Shown: positions 25,408 to 34,655, counted from the stretch's first letter. The stretch: 64,000 nucleotides of DNA from an uncultured Acidobacteriaceae bacterium (GCA_903842065.1 CAIMKZ010000093.1:124001-188000), one strand, 5' to 3'. Program-made: numbers and translations. Notes: generated from the sequence alone by a model not told the origin.

Positions 25408-27888
25408 ATGCGTCCTCATACTCTAGTGTTTATCACGCTGCTATTGCTCTGTCACGCATTTGCATGCGCGCAGATGTTGACGGATGCGGCACCTTTGGCC
25501 GCAACGCCGACGCCGCACGTGTTTCTTGGCGCGCAGTCGGAGCTTCCCAACGACCCTGGCCAGGAGATTCTGCCTGTGGCTCAAGCCGAGCCGCTGCCCG
25601 CGACAGGAACCCCGGTGGTGTGGGAGGCTGACGAGCAGACACGCGTGGGCGATGTTGTCACATTGACCGGCAACGTGGTTTTCCACTACCGCGCCTACGT
25701 GCTAAAGGCAGCAAAGGTGACCTACAACCGGGCAACGACCGAAGTGACGGCCGAGGGTCCGATGGAGGTGACCGGCGGCGCGAACGACATGCTCATCGGC
25801 GCCGAGCGCGGCGAGTTGCGGCTGAGCGACCATACGGCGCGGTTTTACAAGGTGACAGGCTCGCTGGGGGTACGCGGCACGGGGCGCGCGATGGTTTACT
25901 CCGCGCCGAACCCGATGGTGTTTTCAGCGCGGGTGGTGATTCAGACGGGCGAGAACCGTTACCGGCTCGAGGATGGAACGATCACAAACTGCCGGCTGCC
26001 GCATCCGGACTGGCAGCTCGTGGCGCGGTCGTTTGTGCTGGAGGACGGCGAGGCGCGGGCGACGAACTCAATCTTCAAGCTATTCTCAGTGCCGGTGTTC
26101 GACATTCCTTACTTGCGTCACGCGGTGGGCGAAGAGGGAAGGCAGTCGGGCTTTCTGATTCCGGTTATCAGCAACGGGTCGTCGATCCGCGGATACACGT
26201 TCGGCGAGCAGGCCTATGTGGTGCTGAACCGCAGCATGGACATCATCCTGGGCGCGGAGTACTTCTCCAAGCGCGGCTGGGCTCCGAATGGCGACTTCCG
26301 ATATCGGGGGCCGGGGCTGGATCACATCCAAGTGCACTGGAGCGCGCTGTTCGACCGTGGATTCAAGCAGACGACTTCAAGCGGCGTGCAGAAAGTGAAC
26401 CAGGGCGGGGTGGACGTCTCGCTTGAAGGCACCAAGCAGCTAACCGAACACACGCGGTTCGGGGGCGTGGCGGAGTATCTGTCGAGCTACGTGTACCGGC
26501 TGGTGTTCGACGACAATTTTTCTCAGGCGACCAGCTCGCAGGTTTCGAGCAACCTGATGCTGACGCACACTCGTAACGGGATCGTCAGGTCGGCGGGCTT
26601 TCAGCGCTTTCAGACCTACGCCAGCGTGAGCAACGGAGACGAGGTGCGCATTCTGCACCTGCCCAACCTGCGCTACGACGTGCTGGATCGGCCTCTGGGC
26701 CGCTCGCATGCGTACTGGGGCCTTGCTTCTTCGCTGGGCTATATGGGCCGCTCGGAGCCGAACTTCCATGCGCGCAACGTGGGCCGGCTGGACCTGTATC
26801 CGCACATCCTGCTGCCGGTTGAAGCGGGCGGGTGGTCGTTCACCTTTGAGGGAGCACTGCGGAATACGGCGTATACGATCAGCCAGACGCCGAACCTGGT
26901 GCCGCGCTCGGGAATGATTCCGGCGATCAGCCACGAGCCGCTGAACCGTGCGGCCGTGGAGGCGAGTGTGGACATACGGCCTCCAGTGCTGATGCGGGAC
27001 TACGTGCTGGGCCGCTCGCGGGTGTTGCGGCACACCATCGAGCCGGAGTTGAAGTACCACTACGTAGCAGGCATCGGTTCGCAGCAGCGCAACGTGCTGC
27101 TGTTTGACACCACAGACGTGCTGAGCGATACGGACGAGGGTGAGTACTCGCTGACCCAGCGGCTGTTTGTGCGCAACAAGAACCCGAAGCCGTGCGACAG
27201 CACGAGTGGAGAAGAGTGCAAGCCCGAGCAGAAAGAGTGGGCAAGCTGGCAGATTGCGCAAAAGGCATTCTGGGACCCGTACTTTGGCGGAGCGGTGATT
27301 CGCGGACGTCGCAACGTGTACCAGACAACGCTCGATCTTTCGGCTGTTGCGTTTTTGACGCGAAGCCGGAATCTGTCGCCGGTTGTGTCGCGGATGCGAT
27401 TTGAGGCATTCGACAACCTGCGCGTGGAGTGGGATCTGGACTACGACAGCGTGCGCGGACTGCTCAGCTCAGACAATCTTTACGCGGGCTACAGCGTAGG
27501 GAAAACGACCTTTGGCGTGGGCCACGCGCTGCTGAATGCGGTGGACGAGAACACGGGGACACCAGACCGGATTCTGAAAAGCCAGATTGTGACGCCGTTT
27601 CTTGAGATCGGCAAGATGGGCAGCAAGGGATTCAACATGGCGGCGCACGCCGGGTACGACTTCAACCAGGTGGCGCTTCAGTATGCGGGGTTCCAGAGTT
27701 CGTACAACTGGGATTGCTGCGGGCTGACGATGGGGTTCCGGCGGTTTGTGCTGGGCGCTGGCGGCACCAGCGTGCGCGACGAGACGCAGTGGCTGTACAG
27801 CTTCACAATCGCCAGCTTCGGGAACGTGGGCGATCTGCGCAGGTCGAACATGATCTTCCGGGATGCCAAGGCGCCGCCGATTTATTAG
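25408..27888 (+). CDS. lptD: LPS-assembly outer-membrane protein LptD
   Basis: The 826-residue protein starts at ATG 25408. A signal peptide (LVFITLLLLCHAFACAQ) is followed by a linker. An OstA/LptA-like beta-jellyroll spans about residues 70-180 (VVWEADEQTRVGDVVTLTGNVVFHYRAYVLKA as its start). The rest is a large barrel. Near the C-terminus there is an adjacent Cys pair (about 770-771, WDCCGL). This recalls the adjacent C-terminal Cys of E. coli LptD that form disulphides with the N-terminal domain. It inserts LPS into the outer leaflet with LptE, which is not visible here. It supports a diderm, LPS-bearing host. Confidence 0.92.
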   Translation: MRPHTLVFITLLLLCHAFACAQMLTDAAPLAATPTPHVFLGAQSELPNDPGQEILPVAQAEPLPATGTPVVWEADEQTRVGDVVTLTGNVVFHYRAYVLKAAKVTYNRATTEVTAEGPMEVTGGANDMLIGAERGELRLSDHTARFYKVTGSLGVRGTGRAMVYSAPNPMVFSARVVIQTGENRYRLEDGTITNCRLPHPDWQLVARSFVLEDGEARATNSIFKLFSVPVFDIPYLRHAVGEEGRQSGFLIPVISNGSSIRGYTFGEQAYVVLNRSMDIILGAEYFSKRGWAPNGDFRYRGPGLDHIQVHWSALFDRGFKQTTSSGVQKVNQGGVDVSLEGTKQLTEHTRFGGVAEYLSSYVYRLVFDDNFSQATSSQVSSNLMLTHTRNGIVRSAGFQRFQTYASVSNGDEVRILHLPNLRYDVLDRPLGRSHAYWGLASSLGYMGRSEPNFHARNVGRLDLYPHILLPVEAGGWSFTFEGALRNTAYTISQTPNLVPRSGMIPAISHEPLNRAAVEASVDIRPPVLMRDYVLGRSRVLRHTIEPELKYHYVAGIGSQQRNVLLFDTTDVLSDTDEGEYSLTQRLFVRNKNPKPCDSTSGEECKPEQKEWASWQIAQKAFWDPYFGGAVIRGRRNVYQTTLDLSAVAFLTRSRNLSPVVSRMRFEAFDNLRVEWDLDYDSVRGLLSSDNLYAGYSVGKTTFGVGHALLNAVDENTGTPDRILKSQIVTPFLEIGKMGSKGFNMAAHAGYDFNQVALQYAGFQSSYNWDCCGLTMGFRRFVLGAGGTSVRDETQWLYSFTIASFGNVGDLRRSNMIFRDAKAPPIY

Positions 27889-28123
27889 AGGCAGGACATA
27901 GAAGCTGGTTATATCAAGATCCGCGGGTGATGCCGTTCATCTTAGGCTGCCTCATCCAGAGGCCGGCTGAGAATTGCGGTTGAACCGGACGGCAGTGTTT
28001 CCGATTTGCAATCACATTCATTAAGGTTTCCCTCAGGCGCGCTATTGAGAATAGTAAAAGGCGCCTTAGATTCTGGTATGGAAGCGGCGCCCAGACAAAC
28101 AAGAACCCTCGAATGGAGATTTC

Positions 28124-28477
28124 ATGCTTATCCGGAATTATTTGAAGCGCGTACTTCTGGGAGTCGCTGCGTGCGCGATGCTTTTCATAGTTACTTCAAC
28201 TTTGCACGCAGCGCCCGCCAGCGGCAACAAGCTGGCTCCGTATCAAACATTGGCTAAGGATTCGCTCAACCTGGTTCACTCTGGCGATATGAAAGGGGCC
28301 TTGAATAAGGCTGAAGCGTTGGAAGAGAAATGGGATTCGAGCGACCTGCGCGAATCTTTGCGCGACATTGACGCGCAGATGGACGTGATGATCGACGCGC
28401 TGAAGTCAGGCGATGCGAAGAAGGCAGCGGCCGCTATCAATACCTATTTGGAATTGCTTGATAAAGCTTCGAAATAG
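28124..28477 (+). CDS. Small secreted helical protein, function unknown
   Basis: I do not recognise the family. The ATG at 28124 follows GGAGATTTC. The 117-residue product has a clear signal peptide (LLGVAACAMLFIVTSTLHAAP, cleavage near residue 30). A helical, charged mature part follows with AKDSLNLVHSGDMKGALNKAEALEEKWD and IDALKSGDAKKAAAAINTYLELLDKASK, a pair of heptad-like helices. It has no Cys in the mature part. It would be a soluble periplasmic helix bundle. The upstream 27889-28123 shows no other gene. Confidence 0.75.
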   Translation: MLIRNYLKRVLLGVAACAMLFIVTSTLHAAPASGNKLAPYQTLAKDSLNLVHSGDMKGALNKAEALEEKWDSSDLRESLRDIDAQMDVMIDALKSGDAKKAAAAINTYLELLDKASK

Positions 28478-28519
28478 GGCAGTAAATAGACAGAAGTGGC
28501 TGGGTGAGGTTCGATCTAT

Positions 28520-28550
28520 CCCCGGTCTCAAAATCGAGACCGGGGGCGCC
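28520..28550. repeat. Family A repeat, divergent copy 5
   Basis: CCCCGGTCTC (28520-28529) pairs exactly with GAGACCGGGG (28536-28545), followed by GCGCCC. The core sequence differs from copies 1-4 but the layout is the same. Confidence 0.65.
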
Positions 28551-28602
28551 CATTTCTGCGAGCAATTGAGATGTAGCTGGACGAAGTTTGTGGTTCCCCA
28601 CC

Positions 28603-28872
28603 CTAGGTTGTACCGCCATATAGGGATGGTGGCGCCGGGAGCCGATTTTCGCCGAGATCGAGGAGCGACGAACGACGGATACTGGTTGTCTCCGAGCGAG
28701 GAGCGACGCGGAGATCGGCAAAATCGGCCCCGGCCCTTCGGGTTGCGGGGAAAATTGGCTCATGCGTCGTTGTCATCCTCGACCTTGGAGCCACCAAAGC
28801 CTTCGGACTCCGCCTAGCTTGAGCCAATTTTCTCTCGCAACGCCTCCACCTCTATATGTCGATACAACCTAG
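28603..28872. mobile_element. MITE-like element with imperfect terminal inverted repeats
   Basis: The outer arms CTAGGTTGTACCGCCATATAG (28603-28623) and 28852-28872 are complementary with two mismatches, and weaker pairing continues about 15 bases inward. A second nested inverted repeat lies inside: TTGCGGGG-AAAATTGGCTCA (28743-28762) with 28820-28840. A third pairs the GCCGATTTT region near 28640 with AAAATCGGC near 28727. There is no coding capacity and I could not define a target-site duplication. The remaining parts of 28478-28976 hold no gene. Confidence 0.5.
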
Positions 28873-28976
28873 CGACAAGTACAAAAGCGTCGTTTAGGAG
28901 GGGACACCCGTTACTGTGGCGAATACAACAGTGCAATACGACTGCGGACTGAGAATTACGAGCTCGGTCTGAATAC

Positions 28977-29198
28977 TCAGCGGTAGTTGGTGATCTCCTG
29001 GCTCATGTCCCAGTTCTGCATGGCCAGCGAGCGGACGGGGCAGTTGACGTAGCACTGGCCGCAGGACTGGCAGTTGTCGGGATAGGCGATGACGGACTTG
29101 CGGGCCTTCTCGTTGAAGCGGAAGACATCCATGGGACAGATGGTGAGGCAGGTCCGGCAGCCGATGCACTTGTTTAGGTCTTCTCTGATCACGCTCAT
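28977..29198 (-). CDS. Ferredoxin with two 4Fe-4S clusters, partner of the adjacent flavoprotein
   Basis: The 73-residue protein starts at ATG 29198 behind AAGGAGACAGAGC. Two Cys motifs are complete: CIGCRTCLTIC followed by P, and CQSCGQCYVNC followed by P. It has no signal peptide. Its start overlaps the flavoprotein stop (ATGA), so the two are co-translated. Because the flavoprotein has a Tat signal and this subunit does not, co-export as a folded complex is plausible. The arrangement resembles AprAB or fumarate-reductase-like flavin/ferredoxin pairs. Confidence 0.93.
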   Translation of the reverse strand: MSVIREDLNKCIGCRTCLTICPMDVFRFNEKARKSVIAYPDNCQSCGQCYVNCPVRSLAMQNWDMSQEITNYR

Positions 29199-31135
29199 GC
29201 TCTGTCTCCTTGCGGGTCTTTGAGTCCGAGGGCTTTTGCTTCGCCGGGGAGGCGGGCCAGGTAGCGCTTCTCGTAGGGCTCGGAAGTATCGCCCTTCCAT
29301 GCGTCCTTGACGGGCACTTTGCTGACGGCCATCTTGCCGTCCGCGCCGCGGCTGAGGGTGATGTAGCAGAGGAAGTTCTTGTCGTCGCGGAAGGGATAGT
29401 CGGAGCGGTAGAACGCGCCGCGGCTCTCTTTGCGGGCGAGCGATGCGCGGAGCTTCATCTCAGCGTCGAGGACCTTGTGGGCGACCTCGTGGCAGAGGCG
29501 GAGGTCGTGCGGGTCGCGGGCGGCGAGCACGGGAACGACCTTGTCGCGAAGGTGCTCGACCTGGAGGAGCGCGGACTGGAGCGTGGCCTCGCTGCGCGAG
29601 ATCGACACCCACCAGGGGGCCATGACGGAATGGAGAACGTCGGCTGCCCAGCGGGGGTTGATTCCCTTTTTGCGCTTCATGGGGGCCAGGTACTCATCGG
29701 ACAGCGCGGCGACCTTGGCCGGGTCGAGGGGCTGCGGAGCGGAATGGGCGAGGTAGTCGGCCGCGTGTTTGGCGGAGCGGCGGCCCTGGATGTGGGAGAC
29801 GACCGTGGAGCCGCCCTGTCCGGGCGTGTAGGTTGCGCCGTACATCATGGAGGCCAAGGCGTCGCCGGAGGCGTAGAGTCCGGGCAGGCTGGTTGCGCCG
29901 GCCAGGTCGTCGATACCGCAGAAGACTCCGTTGTTCTTGAAGATGCCCATGCCGATCGAAGCGCCGTAGATGTTGCGCACGGGCATGGGGTCCACGTTGT
30001 TACCGATGTTTCGGGGATCTTCTGGGTTGGGTATGAGGCTGTTGCTGAGCGCCTGCTTGGAGTAGTCCTCAGGCTTGTTCTCGACGATGCCATCGGTTAC
30101 GTCGGCCAGGGCCGAGAGGAGCGGGTTGCGGTGGCCGATGTAGGCCTCGGGGGTGACGCTCTTCTGTGAGAAGGCGCTGGAGGTGGCGTGAATGTTTTCA
30201 AGATAGCCCCAGGAGTAGTTGCGCCAGTTGTTGGAAGGGGCGATGGAGTTGGTGGCCTCAAAGTGGTCCCACTCCTTGCCGGTGACGGGGATGCCGTGAC
30301 GCCAGGCGATCCACTCGTGATCGAAGGAGTTGCCGGAGTTGGGGTAGCCGGAATTCTTGTAGGAGCCGATGCCGGTGCAGAGGATGACGGCGCGGGCTTT
30401 GAAGGTGATGACCGCGCCCGAGGGAACATGGATGCCGATTGCGCCGGCGACGCGGCCGTTCTGCTCGATCACATCGACGATCATGGTGCGATCGACGGCA
30501 TCGATCTTCTTGCTGGCAAGGATCGCGACCCACTTCTTGCGGCGGTCGGAGGCGGCGTAGGCCTGGTGGTACTCGTACTCCTGTTTGGCGGCGTAGTAGT
30601 CGATCTTGCCTTCCGAGGCCTTGGGGTAGCGCGCGTAATAGCCCCACTCGACGAGCTGGTCGAAGCAGGAGCGGGACTCTTCGAGGTAGACCTTGTACCA
30701 ATCGAGGTTGGCGATGTACTCGCCGGCGCGCATGGACATCATGGTCTGGTGCTGGGCGTCGTCGCCGTATTTTGCGTCGAAGAACTGATAGCACTGCGGA
30801 AAAGGGCTGCATCCGGAGTAGCCGGGGTGGCCCTTATCGACCATGAGGACGTTTTTGCCGGCCTCGCGCGCGGTGACTGCGGCGGCCATGCCTGCGAATC
30901 CCGAGCCGACGACGAGGATGTCTGTCTCGTAGCTGGTGACGGCGGGCGGCGGGACGGGGTCGTGATCCAGCTCGGTTGTTACGCGGCCGGGCGCGGATTG
31001 CGCGGCTGCGGATGCTGCGCCGATGCCGACGGATGCTAGCCCAAGGGAGAGCGAGGCGCCCTTGATCACATCGCGGCGGGAAAAGCCGGACGGGTTGCCG
31101 CGGCTCGTGCTTTCGTCTTTTTCATTACGGCTCAT
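29195..31135 (-). CDS. Tat-exported FAD-dependent oxidoreductase (fumarate reductase/AprA-like)
   Basis: The 646-residue protein starts at ATG 31135 behind AGAGGGCAGC. A twin-arginine signal (FSRRDVIKGASLSLGLA) spans residues 18-45. The FAD-binding Rossmann motif is TDILVVGSGFAGMAAAVTARE at about 70-90. A later FAD-contact segment is GLYASGDALASMMYGATYTPGQGG, and a C-terminal helical domain follows. Family members transfer two electrons between flavin and small acids or sulfur compounds. The substrate is not determined here. The ferredoxin directly downstream is the expected electron partner. Confidence 0.88.
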   Translation of the reverse strand: MSRNEKDESTSRGNPSGFSRRDVIKGASLSLGLASVGIGAASAAAQSAPGRVTTELDHDPVPPPAVTSYETDILVVGSGFAGMAAAVTAREAGKNVLMVDKGHPGYSGCSPFPQCYQFFDAKYGDDAQHQTMMSMRAGEYIANLDWYKVYLEESRSCFDQLVEWGYYARYPKASEGKIDYYAAKQEYEYHQAYAASDRRKKWVAILASKKIDAVDRTMIVDVIEQNGRVAGAIGIHVPSGAVITFKARAVILCTGIGSYKNSGYPNSGNSFDHEWIAWRHGIPVTGKEWDHFEATNSIAPSNNWRNYSWGYLENIHATSSAFSQKSVTPEAYIGHRNPLLSALADVTDGIVENKPEDYSKQALSNSLIPNPEDPRNIGNNVDPMPVRNIYGASIGMGIFKNNGVFCGIDDLAGATSLPGLYASGDALASMMYGATYTPGQGGSTVVSHIQGRRSAKHAADYLAHSAPQPLDPAKVAALSDEYLAPMKRKKGINPRWAADVLHSVMAPWWVSISRSEATLQSALLQVEHLRDKVVPVLAARDPHDLRLCHEVAHKVLDAEMKLRASLARKESRGAFYRSDYPFRDDKNFLCYITLSRGADGKMAVSKVPVKDAWKGDTSEPYEKRYLARLPGEAKALGLKDPQGDRA

Positions 31136-31244
31136 ATGCTGCCCTCTGGATGCGCATTTAGGCGATAGATCGCCATAGCCAGCCAGTATAAAGGGGCAGC
31201 GAGGGTAAAGCTGTGTTCGCGGTCAGGTAGATTGTGGAGCGGCG

Positions 31245-32528
31245 CTACTCGTACTTGAGGGATTCGACGGGGTCGAGCTGCGCGGCGCGGGTGGCGGGCG
31301 CGGTGCCGAATACGATACCGACCAGGATGGCCGAGGCGAGTGCGATCAGAACCGAGATCCAGGAGAAGGGCAGGGAGTAGTCGGTGAAGTAGCTGATGGC
31401 GGCGGGGATGGCGAGCCCAATGATGGTGCCGACGATGCCGCCTGTGAGCGAAATAATGATGGCTTCGGTGAGGAACTGGTATTTGATCTCGCGGTAGGTT
31501 GCACCGAGCGCCTTGCGGATGCCGATCTCGCGGATGCGGGAGCGGACGTTAGCAAGCATGATGTTCATGATGCCGACGCCGCCGACGGCGAGCGTGACCG
31601 CGGAGACGAGAACCAGTACGGCGGTGAGCGCGTTGGCAACCTGGGCGGCGGTAACCAGCAGCGCGGTGAGGGTCTGCGCCTTGTAGACGGAGGTGGGCCG
31701 GTGACGCGAGCTTACCAGCCGGACGATTTCCTTCGAGGACTCCTCGACATCGTTCATGTTGCGCATGGAGAAGTAGATCTGGTTAACGCGCTCGGTCCCG
31801 GTGAAGTATCGGGCGACCGAGTAGGGAATGAGAACGGTCTGCTCCTGAATCTCGGACTGGCCGAAGTCGTTTACGGCGGTCTTGAAGACGCCGACGATGG
31901 TGAAGGGGATTCCCTGAATCTGAAAGACCTGGCCTACGGCCGCGTCATTGGAGCCGTAGCGGTCTCGTGCAAAGGGCTCGGTGACGACGGCGGACTTGAT
32001 GTGTTCCGAGTCGTCGGTCAAGTCGAAGAAGCGGCCGTCGGAGACGATCAGGTTGCGGATGTTCTGGTACTGGGGATCGACGCCGAGGATGAGTGTGTCT
32101 TTCATGAGGCCGCCGCCGAAGCTGATGCGGGCGTTCATGGCGAGGATCGGCGAAGAGTACATGACGCCGGGAACCTGCGCAACAACGGCCTTCTCGTCGA
32201 GGCGGGTGAGGTAGTCGTTGTAGAGCACGCGCTCGGCAGGGCTTGCGCCGCCGCCGGAGTATTCCAGTTCGACGGAGTTGGTGCCGATCTTCGAGAGCAG
32301 GCCGAGGATGTACTGCTTGCCGGTGAGGCCGATGGTGACCACCAGAATGACCGAGGCGGTTCCGATGACCATGCCGAGGGCGGTGAGCACGAAACGGGCT
32401 TTGCTGGCCAGAAAACTGTCGTGCGCGATCTTGAGGATCTCGCTGAACATCATGGTGCGGCGGGCGCTGCGCAGCGTCTGTTCAAAGCGCGACTGGTGAT
32501 GGTCAGGAGTGCTCTGCATCGGGCTCAC
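31245..32528 (-). CDS. FtsX/MacB-like ABC transporter permease
   Basis: The 427-residue protein is assigned GTG 32528; ATG 32519 and ATG 32453 are alternatives. An N-terminal membrane span (FVLTALGMVIGTASVILVVTIGL) is followed by a large extracytoplasmic MacB-PCD domain (about 75-290). Three C-terminal spans follow, with the FtsX signature IREIGIRKALGATYREIKYQFL. Such permeases pair with a LolD/MacB-type ATPase, but no ATPase gene is adjacent, so the partner is elsewhere. The role could be lipoprotein or peptide export. Confidence 0.9.
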   Translation of the reverse strand: MSPMQSTPDHHQSRFEQTLRSARRTMMFSEILKIAHDSFLASKARFVLTALGMVIGTASVILVVTIGLTGKQYILGLLSKIGTNSVELEYSGGGASPAERVLYNDYLTRLDEKAVVAQVPGVMYSSPILAMNARISFGGGLMKDTLILGVDPQYQNIRNLIVSDGRFFDLTDDSEHIKSAVVTEPFARDRYGSNDAAVGQVFQIQGIPFTIVGVFKTAVNDFGQSEIQEQTVLIPYSVARYFTGTERVNQIYFSMRNMNDVEESSKEIVRLVSSRHRPTSVYKAQTLTALLVTAAQVANALTAVLVLVSAVTLAVGGVGIMNIMLANVRSRIREIGIRKALGATYREIKYQFLTEAIIISLTGGIVGTIIGLAIPAAISYFTDYSLPFSWISVLIALASAILVGIVFGTAPATRAAQLDPVESLKYE

Positions 32529-32614
32529 TTACTTGAGACGCGCGGTCCGGTGTGTTGATTCAGCCTGAGGGAAGAAAACACCCACCCTGGCAGCGCGATA
32601 CCTCTCTGAGTAGA

Positions 32615-33421
32615 TTAAACCGGCGGGGCCGTGGGCGGGTTGAGGGCGTGCCAGAGTGCGGCGAGGGACTCGATGGAGAGCGACTCGGCGCGGGCCTGTG
32701 GCGGGATGGCAGCTTGCTCAAGGGCGGAGGCAATTCGGGCCGAATCGAGCCCGGCTGCGCGGAGGTTGTTAGCCATGGTTTTGCGCTTCTGTGAGAAGGC
32801 CTGGCGCAGAAAGGTGATGAAAGAGGCTGGTTCGAGCGCGAGTTCGGCAAAGCGCGGGGCCAGACGCCAGCGGAAGACCGTGGAGTGGACCTTCGGGGGC
32901 GGGGAGAAAGCTTCGGGGGGCAGGGTGAAGAGATCCGTGGTGGGGCCGTAGAGCTGTACGGTGACCGAGAGCAGGCCGTAGTCGCGTGTGCCAGGCTCGG
33001 CCGTGACGCGGTCGGCCACCTCGCGCTGAACCATGAGGATGGCCAGGTGGAGTGAGGCGTGAGCGTCGGCGAGCCGGTGCAGGATGGGCGAAGTGATGTA
33101 GTAGGGCAGGTTGCCGACGACGCTGAGTTTGCCGCCGGCTTCGGCGGCAGCGGCGGCGAAGTCGAACTGGAGGACGTCCTGCTCGACTACGGTGAGGCGG
33201 TCTTCGGAGTAGCGGGCGCGGAGTGAGAGGGCGAGCGAGTGGTCGAGCTCGACGGCGATGACTTTGCGGGCGCGGGGGACGAGGAGTTCGGTAATCGCGC
33301 CGTATCCGGGGCCGATCTCGACGATGGTGGATTGGGAGATGTCGCCGAGCGAGGCGGCGATGCGGGCCGAGGCCTGGGGATCGCGGAGGAAGTTCTGGCC
33401 GAGTTTGGGGGCTTGGGTCAT
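32615..33421 (-). CDS. rsmA: 16S rRNA (adenine1518/1519-N6)-dimethyltransferase
   Basis: The 268-residue protein starts at ATG 33421. A 20-codon in-frame extension upstream is the translation of a family A repeat and is rejected. The N-terminus LGQNFLRDP is typical of KsgA. The SAM-binding motif is VEIGPGYGAITELL (34-47) and the catalytic motif is NLPYYI. The C-terminal domain contains AFSQKRKTMANNL. It dimethylates two adenines in helix 45 during 30S assembly. Confidence 0.95.
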   Translation of the reverse strand: MTQAPKLGQNFLRDPQASARIAASLGDISQSTIVEIGPGYGAITELLVPRARKVIAVELDHSLALSLRARYSEDRLTVVEQDVLQFDFAAAAAEAGGKLSVVGNLPYYITSPILHRLADAHASLHLAILMVQREVADRVTAEPGTRDYGLLSVTVQLYGPTTDLFTLPPEAFSPPPKVHSTVFRWRLAPRFAELALEPASFITFLRQAFSQKRKTMANNLRAAGLDSARIASALEQAAIPPQARAESLSIESLAALWHALNPPTAPPV

Positions 33422-33445
33422 AGGACGGATGGTTTGGGTTCGTGC

Positions 33446-33485
33446 TTTCCCAGGTCCCCAAATGCGAGGGACCTGGGGCACCCAT
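33446..33485. repeat. Family A palindromic repeat, copy 6
   Basis: CCCAGGTCCC (33449-33458) pairs with GGGACCTGGG (33468-33477) around CAAATGCGA, then GCACCC. The core is identical to copy 1, 32 kb away. Confidence 0.85.
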
Positions 33486-33497
33486 ATTCTTGCTTAA

Positions 33498-34001
33498 TTA
33501 AGGCGTGGAGGGTCTTGGCGGAGTGCAGTCGCTGGGATCGCCCAGGACCTTGCCGACGGCGTGGGGAATGGCAACCCAGACGGCTTCGAGGTTTTCGATT
33601 GCGCCTTTGGGGCTGCCGGGGAGGTTGAGGATGAGCGCCGAGCCGCGGATTCCGGCCAGGCCGCGCGCCAGCATCGCGTAAGGTGTCTTAGCCATCGAGA
33701 CCGCCCGCATCACTTCAGGGATGCCGGGGATCTCGCGTTCGAGCACGGGCCGCGTGGCTTCGGGGGTGATGTCGCGGGGAGATGCGCCGGTGCCGCCAGT
33801 GGTGAGGATGAGATCGATCGAGCCGGAGTCGGCCCACTCGATGAGCTGGGCGGAGATCTCTTTGGCGTCGTCGGGGACGATGCGGGTGGCTGCGACCGTG
33901 AAGCCGCGCTCGGTAAGGAACTTGGCGAGGGCGGGACCGCTGAGGTCGGCGCGAACGCCTGAGTGGCTCCGGTCGCTTACGGTGAGGATGGCGGCGCGCA
34001 T
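33498..34001 (-). CDS. MogA/MoaB-family molybdopterin biosynthesis protein
   Basis: The 167-residue protein starts at ATG 34001. The MPT-binding motif TTGGTGASPRDITPEA is at about residues 67-82. The second motif LNLPGSPKGAIENLEAV follows near 124. Members adenylylate molybdopterin before metal insertion. MogA and MoaB cannot be told apart from this alone. It fits with mobA at 50 kb: the host makes molybdenum cofactor. Confidence 0.92.
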   Translation of the reverse strand: MRAAILTVSDRSHSGVRADLSGPALAKFLTERGFTVAATRIVPDDAKEISAQLIEWADSGSIDLILTTGGTGASPRDITPEATRPVLEREIPGIPEVMRAVSMAKTPYAMLARGLAGIRGSALILNLPGSPKGAIENLEAVWVAIPHAVGKVLGDPSDCTPPRPSTP

Positions 34002-34050
34002 GGATTCAGTTTACAGGGCGCAGGGACGCGAGGTTCGATAGGATCAGCGT

Positions 34051-34608
34051 ATGGCCGAGCGATTTGAGTCCGAGCAGTGGGTACCGTATCCCGTGGAACT
34101 GGTGTTTGCGTTCTTCGCCAATCCGGCGAATCTGCCTTATATGTTTCCGCCGCTGTTGCAGACGCGCATTGAAGATCTGCGGCTGGCGGCTGCGCCTCCG
34201 CGACCGCTGGCGGCTGACCCGGGGCGGCGGTTCAAGAGCGTGGCGGCCGGCGTGGGGTCGGAGGTGCTGATCAGCTTTATCCCGGTGATCTGGGCGCCGC
34301 GGCGGGTGAGCTGGATGGCGCGGATTACGGAGTTCGAATGGAACAGCCACTTCGCGGATGAGCAGGCGCGGGGGCCGTTCAAGCTGTTCCGGCACCGGCA
34401 CGGGATCGAGGCCGAGACTCGCGAGGGCTGTGAAGGGACTCGGGTGAGCGACGCGATCGAGTTCGAGCTGCCCGACTGGGTGGCGTGGGCGGGGTCTTGG
34501 CTGGTGCGGAGACGGATGACGAAGACGTTTGCGTATCGGCAGAAGGTGCTGCTGGAGATTCTGCGGACCGCGGCGCGGCAGGCGAAAAAGGCTGAGAGCA
34601 GGGAATAG
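34051..34608 (+). CDS. SRPBCC (START-like) family protein
   Basis: The 185-residue protein starts at ATG 34051. The opening FESEQWVPYPVELVFAFFANPANLPYMFPP is the typical first strand and helix of polyketide-cyclase/dehydrase-like SRPBCC proteins, and a C-terminal long helix closes the pocket. It has no signal peptide. It probably binds a hydrophobic ligand; the specific role is unknown. The stop codon TAG at 34606-34608 lies inside a family D repeat. Confidence 0.85.
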   Translation: MAERFESEQWVPYPVELVFAFFANPANLPYMFPPLLQTRIEDLRLAAAPPRPLAADPGRRFKSVAAGVGSEVLISFIPVIWAPRRVSWMARITEFEWNSHFADEQARGPFKLFRHRHGIEAETREGCEGTRVSDAIEFELPDWVAWAGSWLVRRRMTKTFAYRQKVLLEILRTAARQAKKAESRE

Positions 34609-34629
34609 GGACTAAGGGACCAGGGAATG
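34598..34629. repeat. Family D repeat, copy 1, across a stop codon
   Basis: The segment contains CAGGGAATAGGGACTAAGGG and then ACCAGGGAATGG. It spans the SRPBCC stop codon. Related AGGGACTNAGGGAC runs occur at 35358-35379, 39668-39704 and 45520-45545, each at the 3' end of a gene. Confidence 0.7.
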
Positions 34630-34655
34630 GACAGGATTCCCTTGCAATGAAAAAG

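Noticed and set aside
28413..28817. Open frame downstream of the small secreted protein
   Set aside because: It crosses a family A repeat and the MITE-like element; the composition is that of repeats, not a gene.
30188..31039. Plus-strand open frame opposite the flavoprotein
   Set aside because: Shadow frame rich in Gly, Asp and Val with no motif; the flavoprotein covers the region.
33422..33481. Twenty-residue N-terminal extension of rsmA
   Set aside because: It is largely the translation of a family A repeat; the conserved protein starts at ATG 33421.
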